In this document: piece after piece, positions 26,701 through 39,950 of the stretch | How the letters are laid out: each line of letters begins with the position of its first letter | Numbering within the stretch: position 1 is the stretch's first letter | Assembly (NCBI GenBank): GCA_018389105.1 | Contig: JACATO010000049.1 | Location: forward strand, 744,001 to 808,000 | DNA from: Nautilus pompilius | Lineage: Eukaryota; Mollusca; Cephalopoda; Nautilida; Nautilidae | Direction of reading: 5' to 3' | Length of the DNA: 64,000 nt | Made by a program: the position numbers and the translations under genes | Notes under the pieces: model-generated | What the model saw: the letters and a program-made list of their open reading frames with translations, nothing else | What the model was told of the DNA's origin: nothing | Database searches by the model: none

Positions 26701-29191
26701 AAAAATAATATTTCAATTATAAATTTAAAAGTTTGACCTTATTAACGTTGGTTTATTTGAATACAGGTCATTACAATACAAAAATAGCACACCAAGTGGA
26801 AATGAAAATATATCTCAATGATCATGCAGTCCAGAGACAGTGGAAGCTTCTTCAGGGCTACCTTTGTGATTAGATTTGTTAATTATCAAATGCATCCCAT
26901 ACCAAACATTGCTAGCTACTTCTCTCTGATCCCGGACAGAACCTTGACACTGACATTGTCTGGGAAAAAAAAGGCCAAGTTCTTCCAGTACAATCCACAG
27001 TCACTGGTAAGGGGCAGCCACATGTTTTGGTGTAGTAATGATCTCAATATGCTATTTAATAAATTGAACATGATCACAAAAATATATGCATAAAATCCAT
27101 ATTTTTAATATTTGGTGGTGTCAACCTGAAACACTTCGCTGCTGTAGCTTTTGTTGTTTCAAACGGCTTTGAAACCAGGAGACAGTGCAATATTTACCAC
27201 CATAGTGGTTTTCGTTTTTCCACACTGTAGTTGTGAACTTGAAGGCTGTGCTCAGCAACCATCGTCGCAAATGGTGTTCCTGCCATGACATAACGGCTCG
27301 AAGTATCAGCAATACTGTCAGAAGTATTTTAGAACCGGTCTCTCGGGGTCTCGCTCGTCTCGCTCTACGTGCTCTTTCACATCGTAGAAGCGCTCATTTC
27401 CGTACTAAATTGGGCCAACGGAAGTATAAGGGTTAATTCAAGTTTTGCTTTTGTTATAGAAAGAATGCGGATTTCTGGGAGAATTGCTTCCTTTTCAGGA
27501 AATTGGGAGATGTTTGAAAATTCTAATAAAAGGGGCTTGAAGAGGAATTACCTTCATCTGTACTCATGGGGCAAATTAAGAGCGACAATCTGCTCCTTTT
27601 TTGAGCACAGCCCGAACGTTTCTTCCACCAGAATAACGGTCAGAAGACGGGTGCTGATGATATTCCCGCTTACCACAGTGGTCCTTGTCAGCTAATTATT
27701 ATTTAGAGTTGAGATTTAATGGATGCGCTATTTTCAAAGGCATCACCTCTAACTTGCTGAGGTGGGGGGGGGGGGTATCTGAAGAGATGCGGGCTTTGTA
27801 AATTGTCAGGCGAGGGAAGAACACGGAATTAAGGCATTAACTTCGGGAAAGTCCGGCAGCTTCCGGCTGTAACGAAATTGTGGCAATTGAATGTAATTTT
27901 CTATGGAGAAAATTCTGTAACTGGTTTCATTTCAAATAAATAAACATTTTTGGATTTTTTTCCCCAGCCTTATACTTTCCTAGAATTCCATTAAAACGAA
28001 ACTGGTTACATTCATTATCGCTGTTGTTTATTTTCTCCGGATTATTTATGGAACTAAAAAGCGGAACCCGACCCGGGGAGAATGTGCCTGACTTAGCTGG
28101 GCTACATGTTACCGAAGATGGCGAGCATCTCCGGTGGAGAACACGAAACCAGGAATAGATCGGCCGGCAGCCAGCAGTAAACAAGCTGATGTGACATCCC
28201 ATTTTCTCCTCAGAACTACACTACGCTGAAATATTAATTTCCCCATCTTTTTTAACCATTAAAAGATTTATTTTCAGTTCTTCTTTTTTCATGAGGATCC
28301 TTTTGTATAATTTTCTAGATTGGCCATCTAAAAAGGTCTTTCCTTGTCGTCATCTCCCCAAAATGTCCACCAAAAGCGAACATTGCCGAGCAAGTGTAGC
28401 TCACATCATCCACCCGCGCGGCTGTCATCGAGCTGACAGCTCCGTGGAGCAGCGAAGTGGCAGAAACCGAAAAACGAACTTGGGACAGCATCATGGAGCC
28501 AGGTGTCATCTTTCCTTGGTAGTAAAACGGGCAGAATAAATATCTCGCTTCATACATCTTAACAGGAAATAAAGCGAAAGTGTTTTAAAGACTTGTACAC
28601 TTTTGAGTAGGAAAATACAAACTTTAAAACGCTTGCAACAGATAGGTGGATAAGCAATGGTGCGTCTAAAAGACGGCGTGGAAGGGTTTATGGAGTGGGT
28701 TCTATGAAAAACCGCATTGGTAAATGTGCCACCTGGAGCGAAAGTAGAAATTAATGAAAACAATTGAAAAAGACATCGGAACTCAAAATAGATAACGAAA
28801 AATCTCTCGTGATTAGCAACTAAGAAAGGCGGGGTCTTAATCCCTCCCCATATTTGGGCAAGGTTTAAACATTTGACGGGAGGGGGGGGTCGTTGCTTCT
28901 CCACCCTTCAAAGTATCGACGTGTTCCCGCGCTCGGCATTTTCCGCCGTGGTTCGGCGAGGCTAGGAGAAGGAATCGTGGTATTCAAGATGGAGCCTATC
29001 GGCTGGCAGCAGAAGGGGCGACCCTGGAAGGGCTATTCTTAGACAACAACTGACGCTATTGGGAGCCAGCGGGACGAGCGGCGAAAAATATGGAACTATC
29101 CAGAGCGAACAGGAATCTCTGCGGTCTTTGGCTTGGCTCCGTGCCACCGAATGCTTCTCGTGCCATCGCCTGGCAGAGATTGCGACAAGCG

Positions 29192-29220
29192 TACACACAC
29201 ACACACACACACACATATAT
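29192..29220. repeat. (AC)n microsatellite
   Basis: About eleven AC dinucleotides followed by a short AT run. It makes false open frames on both strands. Confidence 0.95.
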
Positions 29221-31323
29221 GCATCGCATTGTGCTTGTTATTTTATTTTCAAATTTCAAAAGAGAGTAATTTCATGCACTATTTTATTGTCAGCCTGGCA
29301 GATTGTCATGTAGCAGTTTTACTGAGAAACCGATTATCACGAACAGGGGATTAATAATGTACAGGACCCAGAACTGTTCCTTGACCCAGTCCTCCAGCTA
29401 ATTTGCTTTGTGGTTGAACTAGAAAATGGAGAACTGTATTTTAATAAGTAAAACTTTTAAAAGAGGTTTCACAGCTAAGAGAACAGAACGTGCGATATTC
29501 GCAGGGCACCAAACTTGAGCTGGATAGAAGAAGAAATCTGGCACATGATGATCAGAACAGCGCACAGTTCATGTGCCTGTTGTCTGAGTGGACCGGAGGG
29601 CTTACGCAGTAGAACAACCACTCTAAACGTCTGCAGTCTTCGAGGACACAGATGAGTTGTTCTGTTCCGCGAACTGTGACGGTCGCTCGATCGTGGTCAG
29701 CTGTTTTCCCCACCAGTAAAGCGAGTTGTAGGCAGTATTTTGAAAAATTACTGTAGAGGACAATATATTTTGTAAAGTGTATCGAGTCTTCCTTAACATG
29801 ACATTTACTGGCATTATCAGGTACATCTAACGATATCCTCTGCAGCACCAAATAGTACATTTTGTTTATTTATTTTCAAAGGGAAGCTGGAGTTTAAATG
29901 TTAAGGAGTGGTTCCCATAACGGTATTCTGCCTGACTTTCTTTGTTGAAACTGTTGGACAGAAATCACAGGGGAAGCGGAGAGTCTAATACACGCAAACG
30001 TGTACAAGATGTTAGACTACAGTGTACTTGATAATATTTCTTTTTATCTCGACTATTTCTTCCGGTCTGTTTGCCGATTTAGATCAACTGCTCACCCAGC
30101 CAGCGATTGTTGTTTGAGCTTTGAAGTCCGCAAATTTTACCCCCCCGAAGCCGATTTTGCAAACTAAACATCTTCAGCCAGCGGTCTGTTGGCTGTTTCT
30201 TTCTTAGTGGCATCCATTCGCGCAACAAGCCCCTTTAGGGATACCCTGAGTTGGACTTTTGTTACGTCTAGAGTCAGATTATCCTTCTCAAGGACCACTG
30301 TGTCGAGGGGCCATTAAAGTAAAGCTGCCAACCCCAGACTTCTTTCGATAGTAACGTTGCGACCAGCGAAACTTTGGCCAGAACTTCGCTGAAATTCTCT
30401 ACTTATTTTACTTTTATTTTAAAAAAATATTCGCCAAGCGAGATCGTTTCAAGAAATTCATTTTATGAAGTTTCATTTAGATTTGGATAAATTCTTCAAC
30501 TCGTCATAACGGCTCAATTTTTTTGTGGTAGTTTCCCTAGTTCCAGTTAAACCTGCTACCTCAGCTCAGAAACACACCTCATAGACTTAACAAATCAATG
30601 TACCGCTGCTTTCTCTTGAAATGTACCTATTTCTGAGGCTAGTAAGAAAAGAGTTAAAAAACTGAAGCTTCAGGCGTACAATTTTTTCTTAACTCTAAAA
30701 CTTTTGCAATTTCATTTTGGAAAATATTTGCTGAGTTTAACAGATTACTGAGGATGCCATAGTTATCTTTGTTACGCATATGCATAATTACTAGTCACGG
30801 CGAGCAAAATTTTTAAACAAAATTGGTGAATAGGAGGTCGAATCCATAAATAAGTAAAATTGATGGAAACCATTTTCCAAACGAAAATGAATACTCTTTC
30901 ATTAAAAGTCAATAGGATTCGGGACGGTTAACATTGTCATTGACCCAGATCGTTCAGTGCTAAGTGTTAGTCTGCTTGGTTTAAGCTGAAATGACCGTAT
31001 ATATATATACATAATTTTTGTTGTTAACAAATATGCTTGTAGGAACATGAATGTCTAGAACTTCGAGACTTGTTATTACACGATTTTAACGGTAAGTCTT
31101 GGTTCGCCATTTGGTCAGAAGTGGTAGCTATGTATTTTCCAGAAATTTAAATAAAGACTTTCCATGTCTAAGTATGCGAATGGGATCACTTCAGCGAAGA
31201 TTGATCTATGGTTTTAATGTAGAAAGCAGATTGATACCAGACAACAAGAAAAGAAAGACATAACCGGTTCCGAATGTAACATCTATCTTTAGTGAGTTCC
31301 GACTGTTCGTGAACTACCATAGA

Positions 31324-31342
31324 TCTCTCTCTCTCTCTCTCC
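31324..31342. repeat. (TC)n microsatellite
   Basis: About nine CT dinucleotides followed by a C run. Confidence 0.9.
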
Positions 31343-32420
31343 CCCTTATTCAATTATTCAATGTAGATCGGGGATACTAATCTCCTTAGATTAAGGACAC
31401 AGTTAACCCGCTTTAATGGGCTGCGTATTTATCGATTAGTTCTCACCAAATATGATGCTGATGTAATTCGTACGTGCAGAGAGCCGTCTCTCGATAGAGA
31501 CGGTTGGGAAACAGCCGATGGCCCTAACCATCCAGACGGAAACTTGAGATTATACAAAAGAATAAAAATCTCTTGACGTAAAAAAAAATTAATAAATATA
31601 ATACACCATGTGCACAACATTATCGACCAGCCAAACACCCTTTAATTTATCGTGTAATTGGTGCTGGGACAACTGTAATTTAAGTAAACTACCTCGACAG
31701 CTGGCGAGAACTTTCTGCCTCTGACTAAACCTGTATAAATATCAGCACTCAGCGAACTGATGTCACAAGTCCGGCCCATGAACGGCTATAATCTCTGGAC
31801 TCCCCGAGCCTTTATGTCAAGCTCAGAAACCGAAGACGTGTGGAAAAATAGCATCACAAAAGAAGAGTTAAAACTGATTTTAAGTGTAGTTAATAGCGAC
31901 AGAATAAATAGATTTTAAAATCGTATTGACGGAGGACACTTCCTTCATTTTAGCATTGCTAATTTGAAATGATCTATCGAGAAGGAAAAGCAATCCTTAA
32001 CATACGTCGACAGACCGTATACCTCGTGACTACTCTGTAAGATAAGTTGCCATCTTTGACCCACACGTAGAATTCCAAAGCCTGGTAGACTGGATGCTAG
32101 GTATAAAACAACTCCAGAATGGCTATGAGAAAACCAGCCCCGTGCTAGAAGAACAAAGTAGATTGGATTTTCCTTATTATAGTCTTTAAAAAAAAAATAA
32201 AAGTTCCAGTTTGTAGAATATATAAAAGAAACGAAAGCAGGTAAAGTAAAACACGTAGCAAGGGCTTTTTCTTGTCTTGCTTTCAAAATATAAAGGAAAA
32301 AAGGAACCTTAAGGGTTTGTGTCTGTCTGATATCCTTGTTAGCAATTGTTTTAGCTTCATTCTGTGGCGCCACCTGCTGCAGCCAGTTTCTTTTCGTGTC
32401 CACTCCACAATCATTATTTA

Positions 32421-33582
32421 CACTGGGCAACAACCAATTTGCTACTGAGGTAAAGACTAATTCGAGTACGCTGTTTTCAAACCTGAAATCAGAATTAGTC
32501 CAATACGTGAGGATTTTTAGTTACAGAAATAAATGGAAATCTAATGTTTTATTATTTTGAGTGTTCATTTCAGCACTGTGTACACACAGCGGGCTACGCT
32601 GGAGACACACACACACATGCATCTTGTGCTTGTGGAATAGATGAGATGATGCAAATCACTATAGGATCAAAGAATGGCCATCAAGAACAGACCATGCTCC
32701 AGGAAAATTCAGTGTGCAACATGTGCCACTGGTACATCTGCAAAGAATATTTCTACCACCACTGCTATAAAGCTGGGCCTAACGAGGAGCTTTGTAAAGG
32801 CGATGAGTGTTGAAGGTGTGGGATTTCTTTATCTGAAAGAAAAATGTGGAGCGATTTTAAACTGATGCCAAGTTGAAGACTGGAATAATTGTCGGACCAC
32901 AAACTCGTGATTTGTTTCCTGATCCAGTCTTCTGGTCGAGGCCTAACCCACTGGGGCTGGCTGCACGGGAAGCTTTCAACCTGGTAGTCCACAGTTTGTT
33001 TGGGAACCACAAAGCAGACAACTGTGCCGAGTTGGTTCACAACATGATAAAAGCCTTTGAAGAAATGGTTTGCCGTATGTCCCTGAAGTTGCGTTTTCTT
33101 CATTCACGCTTGGATTTCTTCCCAGCCAACCTTGGTGTTGTGAGCGATGAGCGTGGAGAGAGGTTCCACCATCACATAAAGGCCAAGGAGACCCGCTATC
33201 AGGGGAGACGCAACTCCAACATGATGGTGGACTGTTGTTGGTTTCTTCAGAGACGAACCATTGCTATTCACAAGTGTAAAATCAAGAACTTAAAGCATTT
33301 AATGTATGTTTTATACACTGTGTTTGAGCTTGTGGACAACAGCTACTGAACAGTATACAATGTGTTTATATTGTGAAATGAATTTGGTTTTTGAAATTTT
33401 GCGATATGTTTGATTTATTAATAAATAAGAACTGGAAATGTCATTTTTCTGTGACTACAAATCCTGACGGGCTGGGTCAGTTCTGACTTCAGATTTGGAA
33501 TCAGCTGCTTGATTTGATAAAGAACACCTACATATACCTCAGTAGCAGGCGGGAAGTTATTTTTTGTTGTCCAGTATTATCG
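32421..33582 (+). mobile_element. deleted DNA-transposon copy B, GERFH multicopy family
   Basis: The left end is CACTGGGCAACAACCAATTT and the right end GTTGTCCAGTATTAT. Reading the right end backwards gives CTGGACAACAA, so the termini are inverted repeats of about 11 bp with one mismatch. A second inner match, CTACTGAGGTA, occurs near both ends. The C-terminal coding block is open at 32873-33349: IIVGPQTRDLFPDPVFWSRP, then NPLGLAAREAFNLVVHSL, then FLHSRLDFFPANLGVVSDE and GERFHHHIKAKETRYQGRR. Upstream there is a short conserved piece, IKLGLTRSFVKAMSVEG, and the N-terminal half present in copy A is missing. Copies A and B are therefore different deletion derivatives of one parent. Confidence 0.78.
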
Positions 33583-33645
33583 ACGACAAGCCTTAAATGG
33601 AAATTGAAAGTGTATTTGACTTGCTTTACCTTTTCTTCTTATTCT

Positions 33646-33646
33646 C

Positions 33647-33683
<37 letters not shown>

Positions 33684-33728
33684 TAATAATAATAATAATA
33701 ATAATAATATAATAATAATAATAATAAT
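33646..33728. repeat. (AAT)n microsatellite
   Basis: More than 80 bp of ATA/AAT triplets with two single-base interruptions, just to the right of transposon copy B. The minus-strand open frame through it (poly-Ile, poly-Leu, poly-Tyr) is an artefact. Confidence 0.95.
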
Positions 33729-34561
33729 CAGTAGAGTTACTGATAAGATATACATGTATACACACAAAATTTCGTCTTGCTTAAATCAAACGTTAATTGA
33801 AATACAATTTTTTATGTATTATATATGGACACAAAAAACTGAAAAGTTTTTAATTCACAAACTCTCTGCTGCCACTGAAACTCACCATTTTGAACCGTCT
33901 GTTTGTCTTTATTTTCTGTTTTGTTTTTGTGGGAAACATTAAAAACAATTTTGATGAAATCTATAACAAAGCTCAATAGATTAAGTAAAACATTTCAATA
34001 TGGCCGCCGTGTGTCGTCTGCATGTAAGCAGACAGGTTATCTTTCTCCCTTAGCTGGAGCGAGTTCTACTAAAGGTGGACCTCGCATGGCGGTGATGCCA
34101 GATAATTTTATTTATAAGCCGCTTTTTAAATTTCTTTTAATCGGTAGAACGAAAACTACCTCTAGAAAATGTAATGGAAATGGAAACGACCGTCACGTGT
34201 GTAAACGGGACCTGTTTGTTAGAGTTCAGATGTTGATAATCTTAATTGATGCCTTTCCTTTACTACACGAGTCCTTGGAGAAGTTACTAAGTAAAATGAA
34301 TGGTCTGGAAATTCAAGGATGTGTTCGCTATTCAGAACTGTGGCGGAGAAAGTTGTGCAACCGGATGTCAAGAGACCACGTTCTGAGGATTCTGGGTACA
34401 ACGACCGACCGTTGATAACGAGCCGAACTGAAAAGGTAAATAACGGAACAGGTGTAAAGACTCCTCGTCCTGTAGTAGTGTGTTAGTAGCTCTAATGGCG
34501 GGTCTGACAACAATAGCTCCGCTTTGGGCGGATTGTGGCTAAATTATGGGTCTGTGTAGAC

Positions 34562-35885
34562 CAGAGGTGCACAACTTTCCAACGCGGGCCACTTTCACGG
34601 GACACAAAAGTTCAGCATCCATTTGTACACCTTATAACATGAGATTTTCTTATAGACTTACTCAGATCAATTTGTTATATAGAATTATTCTACTTACAAG
34701 GATGTCAGTTACAAAAAAAAAAAGGGCCGTAGTCAGTGGGAGACGTTGCAGAGCTCCTCTGACACCAACTGGTTAATGTTGAGCTCCAATGAGGTGGTCG
34801 CAGCTCTGAGCACTGCCTGCGGATTATCATCTGTTAGTCTTGTTCGCAGGGGAGACTTGGTCATCTCCATTAAGGAAAACACTTGTTCACATATGTAAGT
34901 GCTTCCCAACATTGAGATCCATTTCTGTGCAATCGCAGTGATATTGGGAAACATGTGCCGGTCCAGGCCCTGATAGAATTGTAGAAGTGGCATCTCCCTG
35001 TGCTTACTCCTCCTCATCACTGCGGAGCGCTGGAGTTCAATCACTTCCAGCTGTACGTTACCAGGTACAGTTTCGGCATCCACAGAGGATGGATCTGCAA
35101 GTAGTCTGAGCGCAGCCTGTTCTTTCCTGAACTGCCCAGATCTGATGGTGAACGCCTGCTGCAGGTCTTCAAGCGCACAGCTGTGACGGCCCCCAGTTGG
35201 AATACTCGTACGAAAAGGCGTCTTGGCATGCTGGGAAGTGTGTCGGATTCCCTTTTTTTAAACTGGGTTGCAAAAAGTTTCGGTTTCATTTCAAATGTCC
35301 AGACGGCCTCAAACAAGTCGCAGATCAGTTTCTCTCTCTCCCCTGCAGTTTCAGGTTGAAATCATTCAAGTGTCCAGCGACGTCTGGTCTGTCAAAGAGA
35401 GATCCAGTCAGCGTCCTCCATGACGGAAGTGTCCTCTCCTCTCTGCTGTACAAACAGCTCGATTTCATTTCGCAGAGCAAAAGATCGTTTCCAAACAGTA
35501 CCACGGCTCAGCCACTTGACTTCTGTGTGATGGAGAACGTCTCCATCAGCTGCACTGACGGTCACAGCTCTACTGCCAGCCCCGTCCGCGGCGGCAGTCA
35601 TCGCTGTGACAATAGGACGCGACGGGAGGCGAGTAAATGGCGGCAAGAGAGGATCCAGCACAGGCACATGACCCGGCAGGTTACACAACCATTTAAGATG
35701 ACGAAAATATGAACGACAGAAAATATACTGATGATCAACACATTGGAAAACAACCACTAGGTGGCAACGTATCACATTTAACTAATTTACCTAAATGAGT
35801 TAGACGAGGCCGCTGTATGTTCTCATTTTGGCACATCCAGTGGCCGGCCGGGTCTGGCCCACGCACCGTGCGTCGTGCACCCCTG
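34562..35885 (-). mobile_element. hAT transposon, internally deleted (GTF2IRD2/FAM200-like)
   Basis: The left end CAGAGGTGCACAAC and right end GTCGTGCACCCCTG form a 14-bp inverted repeat with two mismatches. The flanks GTGTAGAC (34554-34561) and GGGTAGAC (35886-35893) match at 7 of 8 bases, a decayed 8-bp target duplication. The minus strand carries transposase pieces: HHTEVKWLSRGTVWKRSFAL and RNEIELFVQQRGEDTSV near 35500-35420, then QLEVIELQRSAVMRRSKHRE and STYICEQVFSLMEMTKSPL near 35050-34850, ending in the C-terminal block. At 1.3 kb it lacks the N-terminal half. It keeps many CpGs, unlike the 2.6-kb element. Confidence 0.88.
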
Positions 35886-36465
35886 GGGTAGACGAACCGA
35901 TTTCGGCGCCCATTTCCCGCTACTGTGAACATTTCCCCCCTCTAGCTTATTGTTTTTGAAACAGAAGTATCTCTGGAATATATAAGACACGGAGAAAACT
36001 TAGTCCGGTGCGTAATTAAGGCGGAAGTCCATCCGCAGGAATCGACGACGACCCACCGGCCGTAAAGAACCGTAACTCTCGCTGTACCCGGCTATGGGTG
36101 GTTGGACAGCAACGACGACGCAGCTGGCTCTATTTTCCAGATATTTACACCCAAAAAGCTTTTACGATTCGCAGGGTTGTTTTTTAAATACTTAACTACT
36201 GTTGTCGTTACTAACATCTTGAGAGTTTCCATTTTTACCCCCGGGGCTTTAGAAAACGTAGTATTTTCGAGTCTCCTTTCCACGACCTACTCCAGAAAAA
36301 ACCTGTCTGACTTTGCAGACTCACGTATCGATTAGCGCTTCCGTTAGCAGCCAAGACCTCCCCGTCCCTCCCTGCCGATCAGCGTAGACTTCGTTCCTTA
36401 CGATGCACATGCTGTTGCCAGTTATAATGTGACCTGCAACCGGAACGTGTTTTGGAGTGTCCGCG

Positions 36466-36547
36466 ATGGCTCATTGGAAAGAGGTTCATCACTGCCGACG
36501 TCTGCTTGGCTCGTTGGGCCACGATATCGCCAACCAAGAACAGAAAG
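36466..36547 (+). CDS. candidate first coding exon, unidentified gene
   Basis: An ATG in a good context (CCGCGATGGCTC) opens MAHWKEVHHCRRLLGSLGHD then IANQEQK and runs to a consensus-like donor, CAGAAAG/GTATCA, in phase 1. The surroundings are CpG-rich, as at a promoter. No downstream exon could be matched before the arginine kinase promoter, so this may be a chance frame. I do not recognise the peptide. Confidence 0.25.
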
Positions 36548-39500
36548 GTATCAGACTCGGGGCTCGGATCTAGAAAAAAAATATAAAACTGTTTTCCTGT
36601 TGTTTCTTACCTGTAAATTCACATTTGGCGTTAAACATACGGGGTTGGTGTAGCTTTCTCGCTATATTTTAACGTGACCCTCACCGACAGGTGAAACAGA
36701 TTTCGAGGATCGGCATTTAGTCCACTTTCTCACTTAAATCGCAGTGGCACTCCGGGTTTTTTTAACTTAGTTATTACGGAGTAATTTATGGCTGTTTGTC
36801 TTTTCGGGTCTGGGCCGCTGAAGAAATAGACATTTCTGATATATGGCTGTCATCCTTCAGCATAAAAGAATTAATAACCTGCGTAAGAAGCAAATAAAGA
36901 AAAAAGCACTTTGTTTTTTTGTTGTTGTTGTTCATTATTAACCCGTGGAGCGATCTGTCCTTTTTCCTTCGAGGCCAGAACTTTACAAGACTTCCCGAAT
37001 AAATTTGGGTAAGGGCCGATCAGGGGACACAGGCTAATTGGCCTCCATCACCAGTCCGTCTGAATGAATATCGTCAGAAGCAAAAAAAGTTTCTTCATGT
37101 CCTCAGGCGGGAAAACTACAGTCTGGGGCGTCGATTTAGTTAATTTGACTTGGAAGCCATAACCAATTATGATAAACTAGTTTAACTTTTTCAGATTAGC
37201 GAACAAAAACGGACTGAAAGACAATAGAATTTCGCTTCGCTTTTACTAATCCATAGACTCAGTTTGCCCCTAAGTTTAAGTTAATTTAGGCTTTTTTTTT
37301 TTTTTGCCATTAAGCTCAGTTGTTTCACTTGGAATCGGTTCTACAGAAGGGTGCAGTCGTCGGAAATGTGTGTCGCACTATTTCTCCAAATTTGTCCGGT
37401 CCAGCGAAGACTGAAGCATCTGAACCTGGCCTAATTTGAAACCTTTTGCAATGTAAATTTGGAAAGTAGAAATAACAGAAATATGGTCAAAAAGATTTGT
37501 TACACCTGAACGACGCGAAAAGGGATCTTAAATAAAGGTCTTGTCTCAGTTCCGTGCGATCACTAGTAGATGCAAAAAATATTTCGAACAGTTGAGAGGT
37601 ATTTGATAAAAACAGATAAACATTACAGTGGTGTAGTGAAAGTCCGCAGCAGAAAATTGACTTGTCCCCTTAGTCGGCTGAATATCTTTTATACGTATGC
37701 ACTAAATTATTCTCTAAATATTACACTACATTAGGGCTTTTATCGTACAGTGAAGAAGCCGAAAGTCTACGATATTATGCCGATTTAATTATTCATATAT
37801 TAAATATTTTTTACTTAAGAAAATGACAAAATCAGAGAAGAAATAGCGTATGAACAATGGACATTGTCTATACTACTACACAGAACCCTGCTTACATACA
37901 ATACAAGATAAGCCCATAAGCAAAACTCCATTTTCCTGTCTTGACTAAAGCATATGTAACACAACTAGTGACCGTGCCGCTTGGCTTATTTATACGTCAC
38001 GTGACACACGTTCCTTGTGTATTTATTGGTCAGTTATGCAAGGAATTCTGGTGCCGAAGGCAGAGGAAAACTAGCTTTGAATATGCTGATCTAATAAATA
38101 AGTGCTAAAGTTAGTAATTTAAGCTATTTCTTTATTTTGGTTGAGCTCATTCCCACCTTGGACAATTTCATCATTCGGAAGCCGTAAGCAGCCCCGAGTT
38201 CGTCGAACCGAGAAACTGGAAACGACGACAGTTCCAAGTAGAATTATTCCATAATTCCTCCTGGTTGGAGTGCAGTACTCAGTCGAACGAAACGCTGCGT
38301 TCTGCTATCCATGCTGATTGTTTAGCTACTGCCATTCCAAAGAAAAAGGTGAACGCCGATAAAAAGGCTGACGGTTATTTTAGAAACCATTGGATCACGA
38401 CAAATTTTATCTAAAGAAGCTTCTTGAGCAGTTAGGATGGTGTTAGTGCAACGAGCCGGGAAAAGCAGGTGTCCAATCGCTAATTGAGACAAAGTTCAGT
38501 CGTAAAATTCCATATCTCCATTGTCACACAACATTCATCTATCTAGTGGTTATGAGCCCGGTTTCAATTACTGTGGAGATCGAACACCATTTAGATCATT
38601 CCAGGTTTGTGTACAATTTTTTAAAATTTTTTTACAAGATTCAAAATCAGTGCCGTTTTTCAAATCACCAGACAGAAACCAATTCTGGACAAGCGTTGAT
38701 CGGATCATTTGGAACTTTGCCCATAAGATTAATTTTTTAAAAAATGCGTCCAATATGGAAGTTCTTTCGGAGGGGGAAACGATTGCACAAGTTCCTAGAC
38801 TGAAAGTAATTCTCAGCCTGAAAGAGTTTGTTTTATCCGACATTTTGACAAATCACTCCAACCCCACAGCTCCGGTCTTTAAAAAGCCACGTGCTCCATT
38901 ATGATACTTTATACAGATGCAAAAAACAACGCATTTTTTGGACACTCCGGAAGAAACTCATAACCTAATTAGTAAAGAAGCTGAAGACGAAGTGTCATCC
39001 CGTAAACGATGAACTGCAAGCCAAAAACCGAAGGACTATACGTTGATGTACATAATCCGCCGTGCTGCCACCTAGTGATAACAAGTCGAAAAAAAAATGT
39101 ACCAGATTGTCGACACGGTCAGAACAGAACTACGTCGCCGCTTCTCTCAGAATGTCGGCTCGACGACGCAATCAGGGGGCGTCACGCTAGCAACATTCTT
39201 CAATCGTGACTGACATCCCATCGGGAAAAGAAGTTATTTAAGTTACCAAAACGATATCTGAACAAGAAATAGGCCTACAGAGCCGCCCAGAATGAAGACG
39301 GTTCGAGCGCGTTCATTGCCCTGCCCGACGGCCATGTGCCAGCTATCTTGTCCAAAACAATAGCACAGCGAAAACACAGTAATTTGGTCGAGATGTCATC
39401 TGAACAAGAAAGAACCAGACATCTGGATGAGAATGGGTTTTTGAGAAAGTTTCCAACTTTCCTCGATTTATTCAGTTGTCTGTCTAGAAACAATTTAAAA

Positions 39501-39720
39501 AAACCACCCGTTTGACCTTCCAGTCCCGGGGGAGCGATTCTAGCTCTTCACTAAACACCAATCGCTCCCTTAACAAGCAGTGTTTTCTTGATTATTTACA
39601 TTAACACGGATTTAGGGCCAGATTAAAAATGATGCTTGGATATATGCGGATTAAAATGGGCCACGAGTTCAAATACTTTGATATTATTTTTTACTTCATT
39701 GAATTTCATATTTCATGCAG
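36548..39720. other. CpG-retaining intergenic sequence
   Basis: The open frames at 38521-38904 (plus) and 38568-38843 (minus) overlap, and neither has a recognised domain. No transposon ends or tandem repeats stand out. Confidence 0.35.
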
Positions 39721-39735
39721 CGACGGCCACTTGAA

Positions 39736-39950
39736 GAAGTGGTCCGGTGTAATGTTGTTGTTGTTGTAGAGACTTAGCGCCCGAGAGTATCCTTAATCTT
39801 GGCTAGCGCTATCACCTCCGCTGGCTGCGAGACAACTGCCCCATCTGCGGAGAGGAGCCTCAAACGGTGTCCCACTGGCTACAGCGGTGCCCCGGTCTTA
39901 TCTCCCTCCGGTGTAATGTTGTTGTTGTTGTTGTTGTTGTAGAGACTTTC
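39736..39950 (+). mobile_element. LINE 3' fragment flanked by GTT-rich direct repeats
   Basis: The plus strand reads YHLRWLRDNCPICGEEPQTV then SHWLQRCPGLISLR, the Cys/His motif (CPxC...HW..RCP) at the C-terminus of many non-LTR reverse-transcriptase proteins. On both sides stands the same block: CCGGTGTAATG, a (TTG)n run (shorter on the left, longer on the right), then TAGAGACTT. The block could be a long target duplication or a tandem repeat of the LINE tail. Confidence 0.6.

Larger units (their letters stand above)
27121..32420. other. CpG-rich region, no firm gene
   Basis: CpG dinucleotides become frequent from about 27.2 kb, in contrast to the left part of the window. Several short open frames exist (27369-27695 plus strand, 28506-28904 minus strand, 31945-32433 minus strand), none with a domain that I recognise. 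A short ATG reading at 28118 (MASISGGEHETRNRSAG) in the context CCGAAGATGGCG could be a first coding exon with a donor near 28180, but nothing downstream supports it. The sequence may be promoter-proximal or intergenic. Confidence 0.35.

Noticed and set aside
28962-29259. Minus-strand frame starting MCVCVCVC
   Set aside because: Same microsatellite, opposite strand.
29059-29354. Overlapping frames at 29 kb with His-Thr repeats
   Set aside because: They depend on the (AC)n microsatellite, and no domain or splice support exists.
33577-33765. Minus-strand frame rich in Ile, Leu and Tyr, looking like a membrane helix
   Set aside because: It is the (AAT)n microsatellite.
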